A stretch of 64,000 bases of DNA from Streptomyces sp. NBC_00377 (GTDB lineage Bacteria; Actinomycetota; Actinomycetes; Streptomycetales; Streptomycetaceae), in assembly GCF_036075115.1 (NCBI RefSeq), contig NZ_CP107958.1:4340001-4404000 (forward strand). Reading direction: 5' to 3'. Every line of letters begins with the position of its first letter. Within the stretch, counting starts at the first letter, position 1. This document shows positions 17,110 to 24,165 of the stretch, piece after piece. Made by a program: the position numbers and the translations under genes. Below the pieces are notes generated by a model, which was not told the DNA's origin, made no database searches, and saw only the letters and a program-made list of their open reading frames with translations.

Positions 17110-17115
17110 AGTCTA
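17110..17115 (-). promoter_or_regulatory. Possible -10 box of the ask-asd operon
   Basis: TAGACT on the minus strand (agtcta on the plus strand) lies about 62 bp ahead of the ask start and matches the TANNNT pattern. No good -35 box is visible at 16-19 bp, so confidence is limited. Confidence 0.35.
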
Positions 17116-17274
17116 ACGAGCGCCCGAATCCCGCCTCCCGAGTACCGCATGGTGAGACTCGGCGGGGTTCGGCGAGACTCACGGAAGAGACCGGAAAGGG
17201 ATACGGACGCCCGTCGTCGGGTCTTCCCTTCCCAAAGTCTCCGAAGTGATAGCTGTGAATTAAGTTTCAAGCAC

Positions 17275-17289
17275 TATCGTGCCGCTGTG
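17275..17289 (+). promoter_or_regulatory. -10 box and probable leaderless start of the response regulator
   Basis: TATCGT (17275-17280) ends six bases before GTG 17287. There is no ribosome site and the region upstream is AT-rich for this genome. This spacing fits a leaderless transcript beginning at the GTG. The -35 region (about 17252) is poor. Confidence 0.45.
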
Positions 17290-18012
17290 CACGTACTCCT
17301 GGTGGAAGACGACGAACCGGTGGCCGAGTCTCTGCGCCGCGGACTGAGGCGCTACGGCTTCGAGGTCGACTGGGTCACCACGGGCGCCGCCGCTCTCGCG
17401 CACACCGGCCCCTACGACGTCGTCCTGCTGGACCTGGGCCTGCCCGACACCGACGGCCTCGACGTCTGCAAGGCGCTGCGCGAGCGAGGCGACATCCCGA
17501 TCATCGTGATCAGCGCCCGCAGCGACGAGACGGACCGGGTGGTCGGCCTGGAGCTGGGCGCCGACGACTACGTGTCCAAGCCCTTCGGGGTCCGGGAGGT
17601 CATCGCGCGGATACGGGCGGTGATGCGGCGGGTGCAGCGTACGGCGCACGAGAGCGGGACCGGCGGGGCGGACCGGTACGGGTCCCGGCTGACCGTCGAC
17701 CGCAAGGCGGCCCGCGTCCATGTGGACGGCGAGGAGGTCGCGCTCGCGCCGAAGGAGTACGACCTGCTGTCCTTCCTCACCGAGGAGCCGGGCGCGCTGA
17801 TGTCCCGCGAACAGATCATGGAAGCGGTCTGGGACGCGAACTGGTTCGGGCCGACGAAGACGCTGGACGTGCACGTGGCGGCACTGCGCCGGAAGTTCGC
17901 CGGGGTCGTCGCCATCGAGGCGGTGCGGGGCGTCGGCTTCCGGCTGGAGATCGTCGGCGGGAGCGCTCCCGGTCCTGGTCCCGGACCTGGCCCCGGTGGT
18001 CCGGCGTCATGA
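17287..18012 (+). CDS. OmpR/PhoB-family response regulator
   Basis: A 241-residue two-domain regulator. The receiver begins VHVLLVEDDEPVAESL, with phospho-acceptor Asp49 in VVLLDLGLPDTDG and the conserved Lys in DDYVSKPFG. The winged-helix output domain includes LAPKEYDLLSFLTEEPGALM and TLDVHVAALRRKF. The C-terminus is a Gly-Pro repeat. The stop overlaps the ATG of the histidine kinase (ATGA), so this is a coupled two-component system. A likely target is the convergent secreted protein gene at 19374-19880, which has three 11-bp direct repeats in its upstream region. Confidence 0.93.
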   Translation: MHVLLVEDDEPVAESLRRGLRRYGFEVDWVTTGAAALAHTGPYDVVLLDLGLPDTDGLDVCKALRERGDIPIIVISARSDETDRVVGLELGADDYVSKPFGVREVIARIRAVMRRVQRTAHESGTGGADRYGSRLTVDRKAARVHVDGEEVALAPKEYDLLSFLTEEPGALMSREQIMEAVWDANWFGPTKTLDVHVAALRRKFAGVVAIEAVRGVGFRLEIVGGSAPGPGPGPGPGGPAS

Positions 18013-19373
18013 TCAAGCAGCTCATCCGCAGCTATGTGCTGCTGGTGGCCGTCGCCATCCTCCTGTTCACCGTGCCGGTGGCCTTCACCCTCACCGCCCA
18101 GTTGCGCGGTGACACCGAGGTGTCCGTCGAGCGCGAGGCGACCACCATGGCGCTGCTGCTGGGCAGCGGCGACACCGCCTCCTGCCAGGCGCTGGAGAGG
18201 ATGGCCGCGGCCTACGCCAGGGAGACCGGCGACCAGGTGCAGGCCACCACCGGTGCCCGGTGCACGGCGGCCCTGCCCCGCCCCGAACGGGACGCGGCGC
18301 TGACGAGGGCCCTGGCGCAGGGCCGGCCGACCACCGACTGGGGGTCGGACTTCATCTGGGGCCGCGAGCTGGTGATCACCGTCCCCGCGAAGGACGACGG
18401 CCAGGTGGCCGGCGCCGTACGGATCGTCTACGCGACCTCGGGACTCACCCACAGGCTGTGGACGATCTGGGGATTCCGGGCGGGCCTCGCCGTTGCGGTG
18501 CTCGGCGTGGCCGCCCTGATCGGCACGGTCGTCGCCCGCCGCATCACCCTGCCGCTGCGCCAGCTCAACGACATGGCGAGCAAGTTCAGCGACGGCGACC
18601 TGACGGCGCGCTCACCCGTGACCGGCCCCCAGGAGACCCGGACCCTGGCCCGCACGCTCAACCAGGCCGGGGAGCGCCTCGACACGCTGATCGTCTCGCA
18701 GCGCAACTTCGTGGCGGACGCCTCGCACCAGCTGCGGACCCCGCTGACGGCGCTGCGCCTTTCCCTGGACAACATCGCGGACGGTGTCGACGACGAGTTC
18801 GTACGGGAGGACGTGGAGCAGGCCACCGCCGAGGTGGTGCGGATGAGCCGGCTGGTCAACGGGCTGCTGGTGCTGGCCAGGGCCGAGGCCAAGGTGACGG
18901 CGGCGGAACCGCTGTCCCTCTCCGACATCGTGACCGAACGCCTGTCGGTGTGGAGGCCGGCCGCCGACGAGCGCGGAGTCACCATCGCGCTCAGGGGGAG
19001 TGGTGTCGACGACCGGCCGTCTGTGCTGGCCAGCCCCGGTCATCTGGACCAGGTGCTGGACAACGTGTTCTCGAACGCCCTGGAGGTCTCGCCCGACGGC
19101 GGGCGGATCACCGTCCGGGCGGAGTCGGAGGGCGACAGGGTGGTCCTGTCGGTCCTCGACGAGGGTCCGGGCATGTCGGACGCGGAGAAGTCCCGCGCTT
19201 TCGACCGCTTCTGGCGCGGCCAGGGCCTCACCGGGCGCTCCGGCTCCGGTCTCGGCCTCGCCGTCGTCCGGCAGCTGGTGACGGACGACGGCGGGACGGT
19301 GACCCTGACGGACGCTCCCGGGGGCGGCCTGTGCGTGCGGGTCACGCTCCGGGCCGGCCGGCGGACGGGCTGA
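18009..19373 (+). CDS. Sensor histidine kinase partner of the OmpR-type regulator
   Basis: A 454-residue membrane kinase. The first helix (YVLLVAVAILLFTVPVAFTL) and a second near 155-178 (GFRAGLAVAVLGVAALIGTV) enclose an extracytoplasmic sensor of about 120 residues with two Cys (TASCQALE, GARCTAAL). A HAMP linker follows, then the H-box DASHQLRTPLTALRLSL. The ATPase has N-box NVFSNALEV, DEGPGM and GSGLGLAV. Its TGA directly abuts the stop of the convergent SnoaL-like gene (TGATCA), leaving no terminator between them. Confidence 0.93.
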   Translation: MIKQLIRSYVLLVAVAILLFTVPVAFTLTAQLRGDTEVSVEREATTMALLLGSGDTASCQALERMAAAYARETGDQVQATTGARCTAALPRPERDAALTRALAQGRPTTDWGSDFIWGRELVITVPAKDDGQVAGAVRIVYATSGLTHRLWTIWGFRAGLAVAVLGVAALIGTVVARRITLPLRQLNDMASKFSDGDLTARSPVTGPQETRTLARTLNQAGERLDTLIVSQRNFVADASHQLRTPLTALRLSLDNIADGVDDEFVREDVEQATAEVVRMSRLVNGLLVLARAEAKVTAAEPLSLSDIVTERLSVWRPAADERGVTIALRGSGVDDRPSVLASPGHLDQVLDNVFSNALEVSPDGGRITVRAESEGDRVVLSVLDEGPGMSDAEKSRAFDRFWRGQGLTGRSGSGLGLAVVRQLVTDDGGTVTLTDAPGGGLCVRVTLRAGRRTG

Positions 19374-19880
19374 TCAGCCCTCGGGCATCGCGGACGAGTG
19401 GTGGTTGACGATCTTCCACTGGCCGCCGCGCTTCTCGTACTCGTAGGTGTAGCGGGCCTCGACGACGCGCTTCCGGCCGGTGCCGGGGTCGGTGAGGGTG
19501 AACTCGTAGACACCGGTGTCGATGGCGGAGTCGCTGTCCAGGACGTTGATGATCGTCCGGACCTTCTTGCCGACCGGCTTGTTCTGGAGGAAGTGCTCGA
19601 AGTAGTCGACGATGCCGGCGCGGTCGGTGCGGACCTTGTTGGAGACGGTGGGCAGCAGGACCGCGTCCTTGGCGTAGCGGTCGGCCACCGTGTCCGCGTC
19701 GCCGGTGTGCAGCGCGGCGTTCCAGCCGTCGAAGAGGGCGGCGATCTGCTTCACGGAGGGCTTCGAGGGCTTCGAGGGCTTCGCGGAGCCCGCCGCACTG
19801 ACTCCGACCGACACCGTGGCGGCGGTGACGACGGCGGTGGCGGTGACGAGGGCGGCGCGTATGCGGGTCTTGCGGGTCAT
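19374..19880 (-). CDS. Secreted SgcJ/EcaC-type SnoaL-like protein
   Basis: A 168-residue protein with a Sec signal peptide (MTRKTRIRAALVTATAVVTA, likely cleaved after SVGVSAAGSA), a (KPS)n linker and a NTF2/SnoaL-like domain (IAALFDGWNAALHTGDADTV, KDAVLLPTVSN, KRGGQWKIVNHHSSAMPEG). Such domains bind small ligands or self-associate; annotation pipelines often call them SgcJ/EcaC oxidoreductases, but catalysis is unproven. An aggag ribosome site precedes the ATG. Three 11-bp direct repeats lie 66-98 bp upstream, and an OmpR-type two-component system is convergent with it, so control by that system is plausible. Confidence 0.82.
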   Translation of the reverse strand: MTRKTRIRAALVTATAVVTAATVSVGVSAAGSAKPSKPSKPSVKQIAALFDGWNAALHTGDADTVADRYAKDAVLLPTVSNKVRTDRAGIVDYFEHFLQNKPVGKKVRTIINVLDSDSAIDTGVYEFTLTDPGTGRKRVVEARYTYEYEKRGGQWKIVNHHSSAMPEG

Positions 19881-19945
19881 CGCAACTCCTGTGCGGCTTG
19901 CTGCTGTCGGGATGACCCAAGACTCGCGTCCGGCCGGTTAACGCC

Positions 19946-19978
19946 CGTGCAGCCGACGTGCAGCGGACGTACAGGAAA
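19946..19978. promoter_or_regulatory. Three 11-bp direct repeats, candidate OmpR-family operator
   Basis: Consecutive units cgtgcagccga (19946-19956), cgtgcagcgga (19957-19967) and cgtacaggaaa (19968-19978) have an exact 11-bp period. OmpR/PhoB-family regulators bind such 11-bp direct repeats. The array lies upstream of the secreted SnoaL-like gene (start 19880) and beside an OmpR-type two-component pair. Confidence 0.6.
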
Positions 19979-20005
19979 TCGCCAATTCCCGGGCGCCGCA
20001 CCGGC

Positions 20006-20197
20006 TCAGGAGGTGGCGGCCTTCGCGCCCCGGTCACGGACCAGGCCGACACCGGCTCCGAGCGACACGACACCCATCCCGACGGCCGTCATCACACCCT
20101 GCGTCCCGTCCACCACGAAGGGTGCGGCGGCGGCGACCACGAGGTTGAAGAGGAAGAGGAACCAGAGAACGGGGCGGGAGGAGAGCAGGGCCTTCAT
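20006..20197 (-). CDS. Small membrane protein
   Basis: A 63-residue protein starting MKALLSSRPVLWFLFLFNL after a gaaggaag ribosome site. Two hydrophobic helices (about 9-27 and 33-53) are separated by a short loop (FVVDGTQG) and end in a charged tail (VRDRGAKAATS). It has no known family. It is divergent from the PhzF gene. Codon use matches the neighbours, so it is probably real. Confidence 0.6.
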   Translation of the reverse strand: MKALLSSRPVLWFLFLFNLVVAAAAPFVVDGTQGVMTAVGMGVVSLGAGVGLVRDRGAKAATS

Positions 20198-20320
20198 GAC
20201 GGGACTTCCTTCGGGGAGCGGGGACCGCCGCCTGCGCGGTGCCACCTGCGCGGTTTCGCTTGCGAGAACAACGGTCCCGCCCCGGACCTGCGCAAACGAG
20301 GGAGCGAACTCCCGAAGGCA

Positions 20321-20340
20321 TGGTGTAGACAGGTACACCA
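20321..20340. promoter_or_regulatory. Inverted repeat touching the PhzF start codon
   Basis: tggtgta (20321-20327) and tacacca (20334-20340) are exact inverted copies with a 6-bp spacer; the last base is the A of the ATG. No ribosome site is clear, so the transcript may be leaderless with an operator over its start point (inference). Confidence 0.4.
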
Positions 20341-21182
20341 TGACGATGGACGTTCTGCGTTACGTGGCCTTCGGCACGGACCCGGCCGGGGGAAACCCCG
20401 CGGGTGTGGTGCTCGACGCCACCGGTGCCGACGACGCGACCATGCTGGCGGCTGCGGCCGAAGTGGGCTACTCGGAAACCGCGTTCGTGACACCCTCCGA
20501 CGACGGCACGCTGGCCGTCCGGTACTTCAGCCCGCTGGCCGAGGTGCCGTTCTGCGGCCACGCGACGATCGCCACGGCCGTCGCCCACGCCGACCGGCAC
20601 GGCACCGGGCCACTGATCCTGCACACCAGCGCGGGCGTCGTCCCCGTCACCACCACCGTGGCAGACGACGGGACGACCGTGGCGACCCTCGTGAGCGTCA
20701 CGCCGCGCACGGAGCCCCTCACGGAATCCGACCTGGCCGAACTGCTGGCCGCCCTGCGCTGGTCGGCGGACGACCTGGACCCGGCGCTACCACCCCGCGT
20801 GGCCTACGGGGGCGCCTGGCACCCGGTCATCGCCGCCGCCGACCGCGGCCGGCTGGCGGACCTCGACTACGACATGCCCGCGCTCACCGCGCTGATGGCC
20901 CGCCGGGACTGGACCACGATCGACCTGGTGTGGCGGGAGTCGCCCACCGTCTTCCACGCCCGCAACCCCTTCCCGCCCGGCGGGGTGGTCGAGGACCCGG
21001 CCACCGGCGCGGCGGCCGCCGCGTTCGGCGGCTATCTGCGCGAGCTCGAACTCGTCCCCGTCCCCGCGACCTTGACGATCCGTCAGGGTGAGGACATGGG
21101 CCGCCCGAGCTTCCTCACGGTCTTCGTCCCCGAGGGACGGGACACCGGCATCGCCGTCACGGGCGCCGCCGTGCCGATCTGA
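20340..21182 (+). CDS. PhzF-family isomerase/epimerase
   Basis: A 280-residue protein of the PhzF/diaminopimelate-epimerase fold. The N-terminal half has GGNPAGVVLDATG and the catalytic Glu in GYSETAFVTP. The motif FCGHATIATA and the C-terminal VEDPATGAAAAAFGGYL form the family's two symmetrical active-site loops. Members isomerise small acids such as dihydroxyanthranilate, but most are of unknown substrate. No phenazine genes lie nearby, so a housekeeping or stand-alone role is likely. Start ATG 20340 (MTMDVLRY) overlaps an inverted repeat. Confidence 0.9.
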   Translation: MTMDVLRYVAFGTDPAGGNPAGVVLDATGADDATMLAAAAEVGYSETAFVTPSDDGTLAVRYFSPLAEVPFCGHATIATAVAHADRHGTGPLILHTSAGVVPVTTTVADDGTTVATLVSVTPRTEPLTESDLAELLAALRWSADDLDPALPPRVAYGGAWHPVIAAADRGRLADLDYDMPALTALMARRDWTTIDLVWRESPTVFHARNPFPPGGVVEDPATGAAAAAFGGYLRELELVPVPATLTIRQGEDMGRPSFLTVFVPEGRDTGIAVTGAAVPI

Positions 21183-21281
21183 CCCGGGAGGCCGGCGCCC
21201 GGCCGGGCAGGACGCCCCGTCCGGGCCGTTCACCGGGCCGGATACGCGACGCCCGGCCGGGCACGACCTCCGAGACGGGGC

Positions 21282-21944
21282 CTAGCCGGCCGGGCGGACG
21301 CCCAGGCGTTCGCCGATCTCCTCCGCCATGACCCGGCCCGCCTCGAACTCGAGGGTCTCGTCGCCGAGGGGGCTCTGGTCGGTGTCGAGACCGTCCAGTT
21401 CCTCCAGGGGCTGGTCCAGCCGGACGTGGGCGAGCACCGAGTGCAGGGCGCGCAGGGTCGCCGAGGCGGTGGAGCCCCAGTTGGAGAAGTAGGAGAACTG
21501 CCACCACCACAGGGCCTCGGTGACACGGCCCGCGCGGTAGTGGACCATGCCGTGGCGCAGATCGGCGATGACGTCGGCGAGATCGTCGGAGATCCGGGCG
21601 GGCACGGGCGCCTTGCGGGGCTCGTACGGGTCGAAGACCTCCGAGTAGACGTCGACCGGCTCGAGGAGCCGGGCGAGGTTCTCGCGGAGCTCGTCGGCGT
21701 CCGGCTCGAAGCCCGGGTCCGGCTCGTAGCGCTCGTCGGGGAGGATGTCCTCGTGGGCGCCGAGACGGCCGCCGGCCAGGAGCAGCTGGGAGACCTCCAG
21801 GAGGAGGAAGGGGACCGCCGAGCCGGGTTCGTCGCCCTTCGCCACTTCGGTGACGGCCACCAGGAAGCTTTCGACCTGGTCCGCGATCTGGACCGCGAAG
21901 TCGTCCGGGTTCGGTTCGGTCGCGTGCAGCGTGGCGTCAGACAT
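21282..21944 (-). CDS. DUF5063 protein, recR operon
   Basis: A 220-residue soluble acidic protein. The motifs [36 protein letters not shown] and [20 protein letters not shown] match the DUF5063 family, which is regularly found next to recR in Streptomyces. Function is unknown; an association with recombination or repair is inferred from the neighbour. Its ATG overlaps the recR stop by eight bases (ATGTCTGA), indicating coupled translation. Confidence 0.85.
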   Translation of the reverse strand: MSDATLHATEPNPDDFAVQIADQVESFLVAVTEVAKGDEPGSAVPFLLLEVSQLLLAGGRLGAHEDILPDERYEPDPGFEPDADELRENLARLLEPVDVYSEVFDPYEPRKAPVPARISDDLADVIADLRHGMVHYRAGRVTEALWWWQFSYFSNWGSTASATLRALHSVLAHVRLDQPLEELDGLDTDQSPLGDETLEFEAGRVMAEEIGERLGVRPAG

Positions 21945-22536
21945 CTAGGAGTCGTCTCCCCTCGAAGGCGCGGCCGAGGGTGACCTCGTCCGCGTATTCC
22001 AGGTCGCCGCCCACCGGGAGGCCGCTGGCCAGGCGGGTGACCTTCAGGCCCATGGGTTTGATCATGCGGGCGAGGTACGTGGCCGTCGCCTCGCCCTCCA
22101 GGTTCGGGTCCGTGGCGAGGATCAGCTCCGTGACCGTGCCGTCGGCCAGCCGCGCGAGCAGTTCCCGGATCCGCAGGTCGTCGGGGCCGACACCCTCGAT
22201 GGGACTGATCGCGCCCCCCAGGACGTGGTACCTGCCGCGGAACTCGCGTGTGCGTTCGACCGCGACGACGTCCTTCGGCTCCTCGACGACACAGATCACC
22301 GCCGGATCGCGGCGCGGGTCGCGGCAGATGCCGCACAGCTCCTCCTGCGCCACGTTGCCGCAGGTCGCGCAGAAGCGGACCTTCGCCTTGACCTCCATGA
22401 GGGCCTGCGCGAGCCGGCGCACGTCCGTCGGTTCCGCCTGGAGGATGTGGAAGGCGATCCGCTGCGCGCTCTTGGGACCGACGCCGGGCAGTCGCCCCAG
22501 CTCGTCGATGAGGTCCTGGACCACGCCTTCGTACAA
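21937..22536 (-). CDS. recR: Recombination mediator protein RecR
   Basis: A 199-residue protein of normal length. It starts at TTG 22536 ([18 protein letters not shown]), the canonical RecR N-terminus. The helix-hairpin-helix has [15 protein letters not shown]. The C4 zinc finger is [16 protein letters not shown] and the Toprim domain includes [11 protein letters not shown]. With RecO and RecF it loads RecA at single-strand gaps. It follows ybaB by 78 bp and is overlapped by the DUF5063 gene, making a three-gene operon. Confidence 0.97.
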   Translation of the reverse strand: MYEGVVQDLIDELGRLPGVGPKSAQRIAFHILQAEPTDVRRLAQALMEVKAKVRFCATCGNVAQEELCGICRDPRRDPAVICVVEEPKDVVAVERTREFRGRYHVLGGAISPIEGVGPDDLRIRELLARLADGTVTELILATDPNLEGEATATYLARMIKPMGLKVTRLASGLPVGGDLEYADEVTLGRAFEGRRLLDV

Positions 22537-22614
22537 CGGACTGCCGTCCTTCCTGGGTTCCTTGCAGTACGTACGGTAGTTGGCCGAGGCCGGTCTGCGT
22601 AAGGCGGACCGGTC

Positions 22615-22959
22615 CTAGAAAGGCAGTCCCGGGATGCCGCTGCCGCCGCCCAGGCCCTCGGCCAGCGGGCCGAGCTTCTGCTGCTGGAGCGTCTGCGCGT
22701 TCTCGTTGGCCGCGTGGACGGCCGCGACGATCAGGTCGGCGAGGGTCTCGGTGTCCTGCGGGTCCACCGCCTTCGGGTCGATCCGCAGGGCGCGCAGCTC
22801 GCCGGAGCCGGTCACCGTCGCCTGCACCAGGCCGCCGCCCGCCTGCCCGTCGACCTCCGTGTTCGCCAGCTCCTCCTGGGCACGGGCCAGGTCCTGCTGC
22901 ATCTTCTGGGCCTGCTGGAGCAGCTGCTGCATGTTGGGCTGGCCACCACCGGGAATCAC
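22615..22959 (-). CDS. ybaB: YbaB/EbfC nucleoid-associated protein
   Basis: A 114-residue protein starting at GTG 22959 ([18 protein letters not shown]). The Gln-rich first helix ([16 protein letters not shown]), the central [15 protein letters not shown] strand pair and the final helix ([17 protein letters not shown]) match YbaB/EbfC, a small dimeric DNA-binding protein. As in many bacteria it precedes recR. The Gly-rich C-terminus is common in actinobacteria. Confidence 0.95.
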   Translation of the reverse strand: MIPGGGQPNMQQLLQQAQKMQQDLARAQEELANTEVDGQAGGGLVQATVTGSGELRALRIDPKAVDPQDTETLADLIVAAVHAANENAQTLQQQKLGPLAEGLGGGSGIPGLPF

Positions 22960-23274
22960 GATCAGCTCCTGTGTCTCACGACTGTCGGGCGTGCCTTCGA
23001 GCGGGGTTCCGTCCCGCTCGCCACGAGCCTACGTGGTCTGTGCGGGTGTCGCCCCAGCACTCTTTCGAGTGAGTTATGTGTGAGGCCTATACCTGATCAA
23101 GGCCCACTTCCAGGCGTAAAAGAGGTGAAACCTTCCTCTTCGCCACCCATTGGGAGGTAGGAAAGGTCCGGCGCGTCAGCATCAGGCGTCACGGGTGTCA
23201 CGCAACGCGAGCGGTCGGGATCGGTCGGATTCGGCGGTCGGGATCAGTCGGCCGGGATCAGTAGGGAGTGCCGG
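22960..23274. other. Divergent intergenic region, ybaB-recR and SLATT genes
   Basis: A 315-bp gap with the probable promoter of the ybaB operon on the minus strand (23071-23100) and, towards 23260, the agggagtgcc ribosome site of the SLATT gene. I see no gene here. Confidence 0.6.
23071..23100 (-). promoter_or_regulatory. Probable promoter of ybaB-recR-DUF5063
   Basis: On the minus strand, TTGATC (23100-23095) is followed after 18 bp by TAACTC (23076-23071). Transcription would start near 23064, leaving a leader of about 105 nt before ybaB. Confidence 0.5.
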
Positions 23275-24027
23275 GTGGGTCAGCAGCCGGAGAGGCAGCC
23301 CGAGGGTCCGCCCCAGGACGGGCGGGGTGAGGGCGCGGCCGGGCTGCGGCCGGGCGATCTGGCCGGGCGGACGTTTCCGCTCGGGGACTGGGGCGAGCCG
23401 GCCGAGCGGCTCGACGAGCTCTACCGGTGGGTGGAGCGCGGGGCGCTGGAGACCGCCGCCTGGTACCTCACGGACCGGGTGTGGAAGCGCCGGGCCGCCC
23501 GGGGACTGCGCACCGGGGCGGCGATGGGCGCGGTGTGCGCGGCGGCGCTGCCGCTGCTGGACCTCACCCGGGTGATGGGCGATGTCGCCGCCTGGGGATA
23601 CCTGGCGCTGCTCCTCGCGGTGGCGTGCGTGGCGGTGGACCGGTTCTTCGGGGTGACGTCCGGCTGGATAAGGGACGTGGCCACCGCGCAGGCGGTGCAG
23701 CGCCGGCTCCAGGTGCTCCAGTTCGACTGGGCCTCGGAGAGCGTCCGGGAGGTGCTGGGCCCGGCGGAGGGCACGGCGAGCGAGGCCGCCGAGCGGTGCC
23801 TGGCGGTGCTGCGCCGGTTCTCGGAGGACGTCACGGAGCTGGTGCGCACGGAGACGGCGGACTGGATGGTCGAGTTCCGGACCGGTCCGGCCCCGATGGG
23901 GATGCAGGCGGCGGGTGTCCCCGGCGTGCGGGCGGACGCCGGCGGCGGCTACGGGCGGCTGCCCATGCCGCCGGGGGCGAACGCCCGGCCGAACATGCCC
24001 CGCCAGCGGCCGCCGGAGCCGCGGTGA
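23275..24027 (+). CDS. SLATT-domain two-helix membrane protein
   Basis: A 250-residue protein. After a Gly/Pro-rich N-terminus, LYRWVERGALETAAWYLTDR and VWKRRAARGLRTG lead into two membrane helices (about 82-100 and 104-122: MGAVCAAALPLLDL and WGYLALLLAVACVAVDRF). The post-helix motif FFGVTSGWIRDVATAQAVQ is typical of SLATT domains. The C-terminal tail is disordered and Pro/Gly-rich. SLATT proteins are proposed pore-forming effectors in nucleotide-signalled conflict systems, but here no SMODS or SLOG gene is adjacent. The role in this conserved position is unknown. Confidence 0.75.
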   Translation: MGQQPERQPEGPPQDGRGEGAAGLRPGDLAGRTFPLGDWGEPAERLDELYRWVERGALETAAWYLTDRVWKRRAARGLRTGAAMGAVCAAALPLLDLTRVMGDVAAWGYLALLLAVACVAVDRFFGVTSGWIRDVATAQAVQRRLQVLQFDWASESVREVLGPAEGTASEAAERCLAVLRRFSEDVTELVRTETADWMVEFRTGPAPMGMQAAGVPGVRADAGGGYGRLPMPPGANARPNMPRQRPPEPR

Positions 24028-24165
24028 GGGAGCGCGGCTCCACGCCCCCGCCGCCCTTGTCCTCCCGTCCCGGAGGTCGTGCCCCCGGTCGCCTCCCGTA
24101 CTGGACAGCCCCGCCCGCGGACTCTCCGGAGGGAGCGCCCCCGGACGGGCCCGCAGGACGGACGT

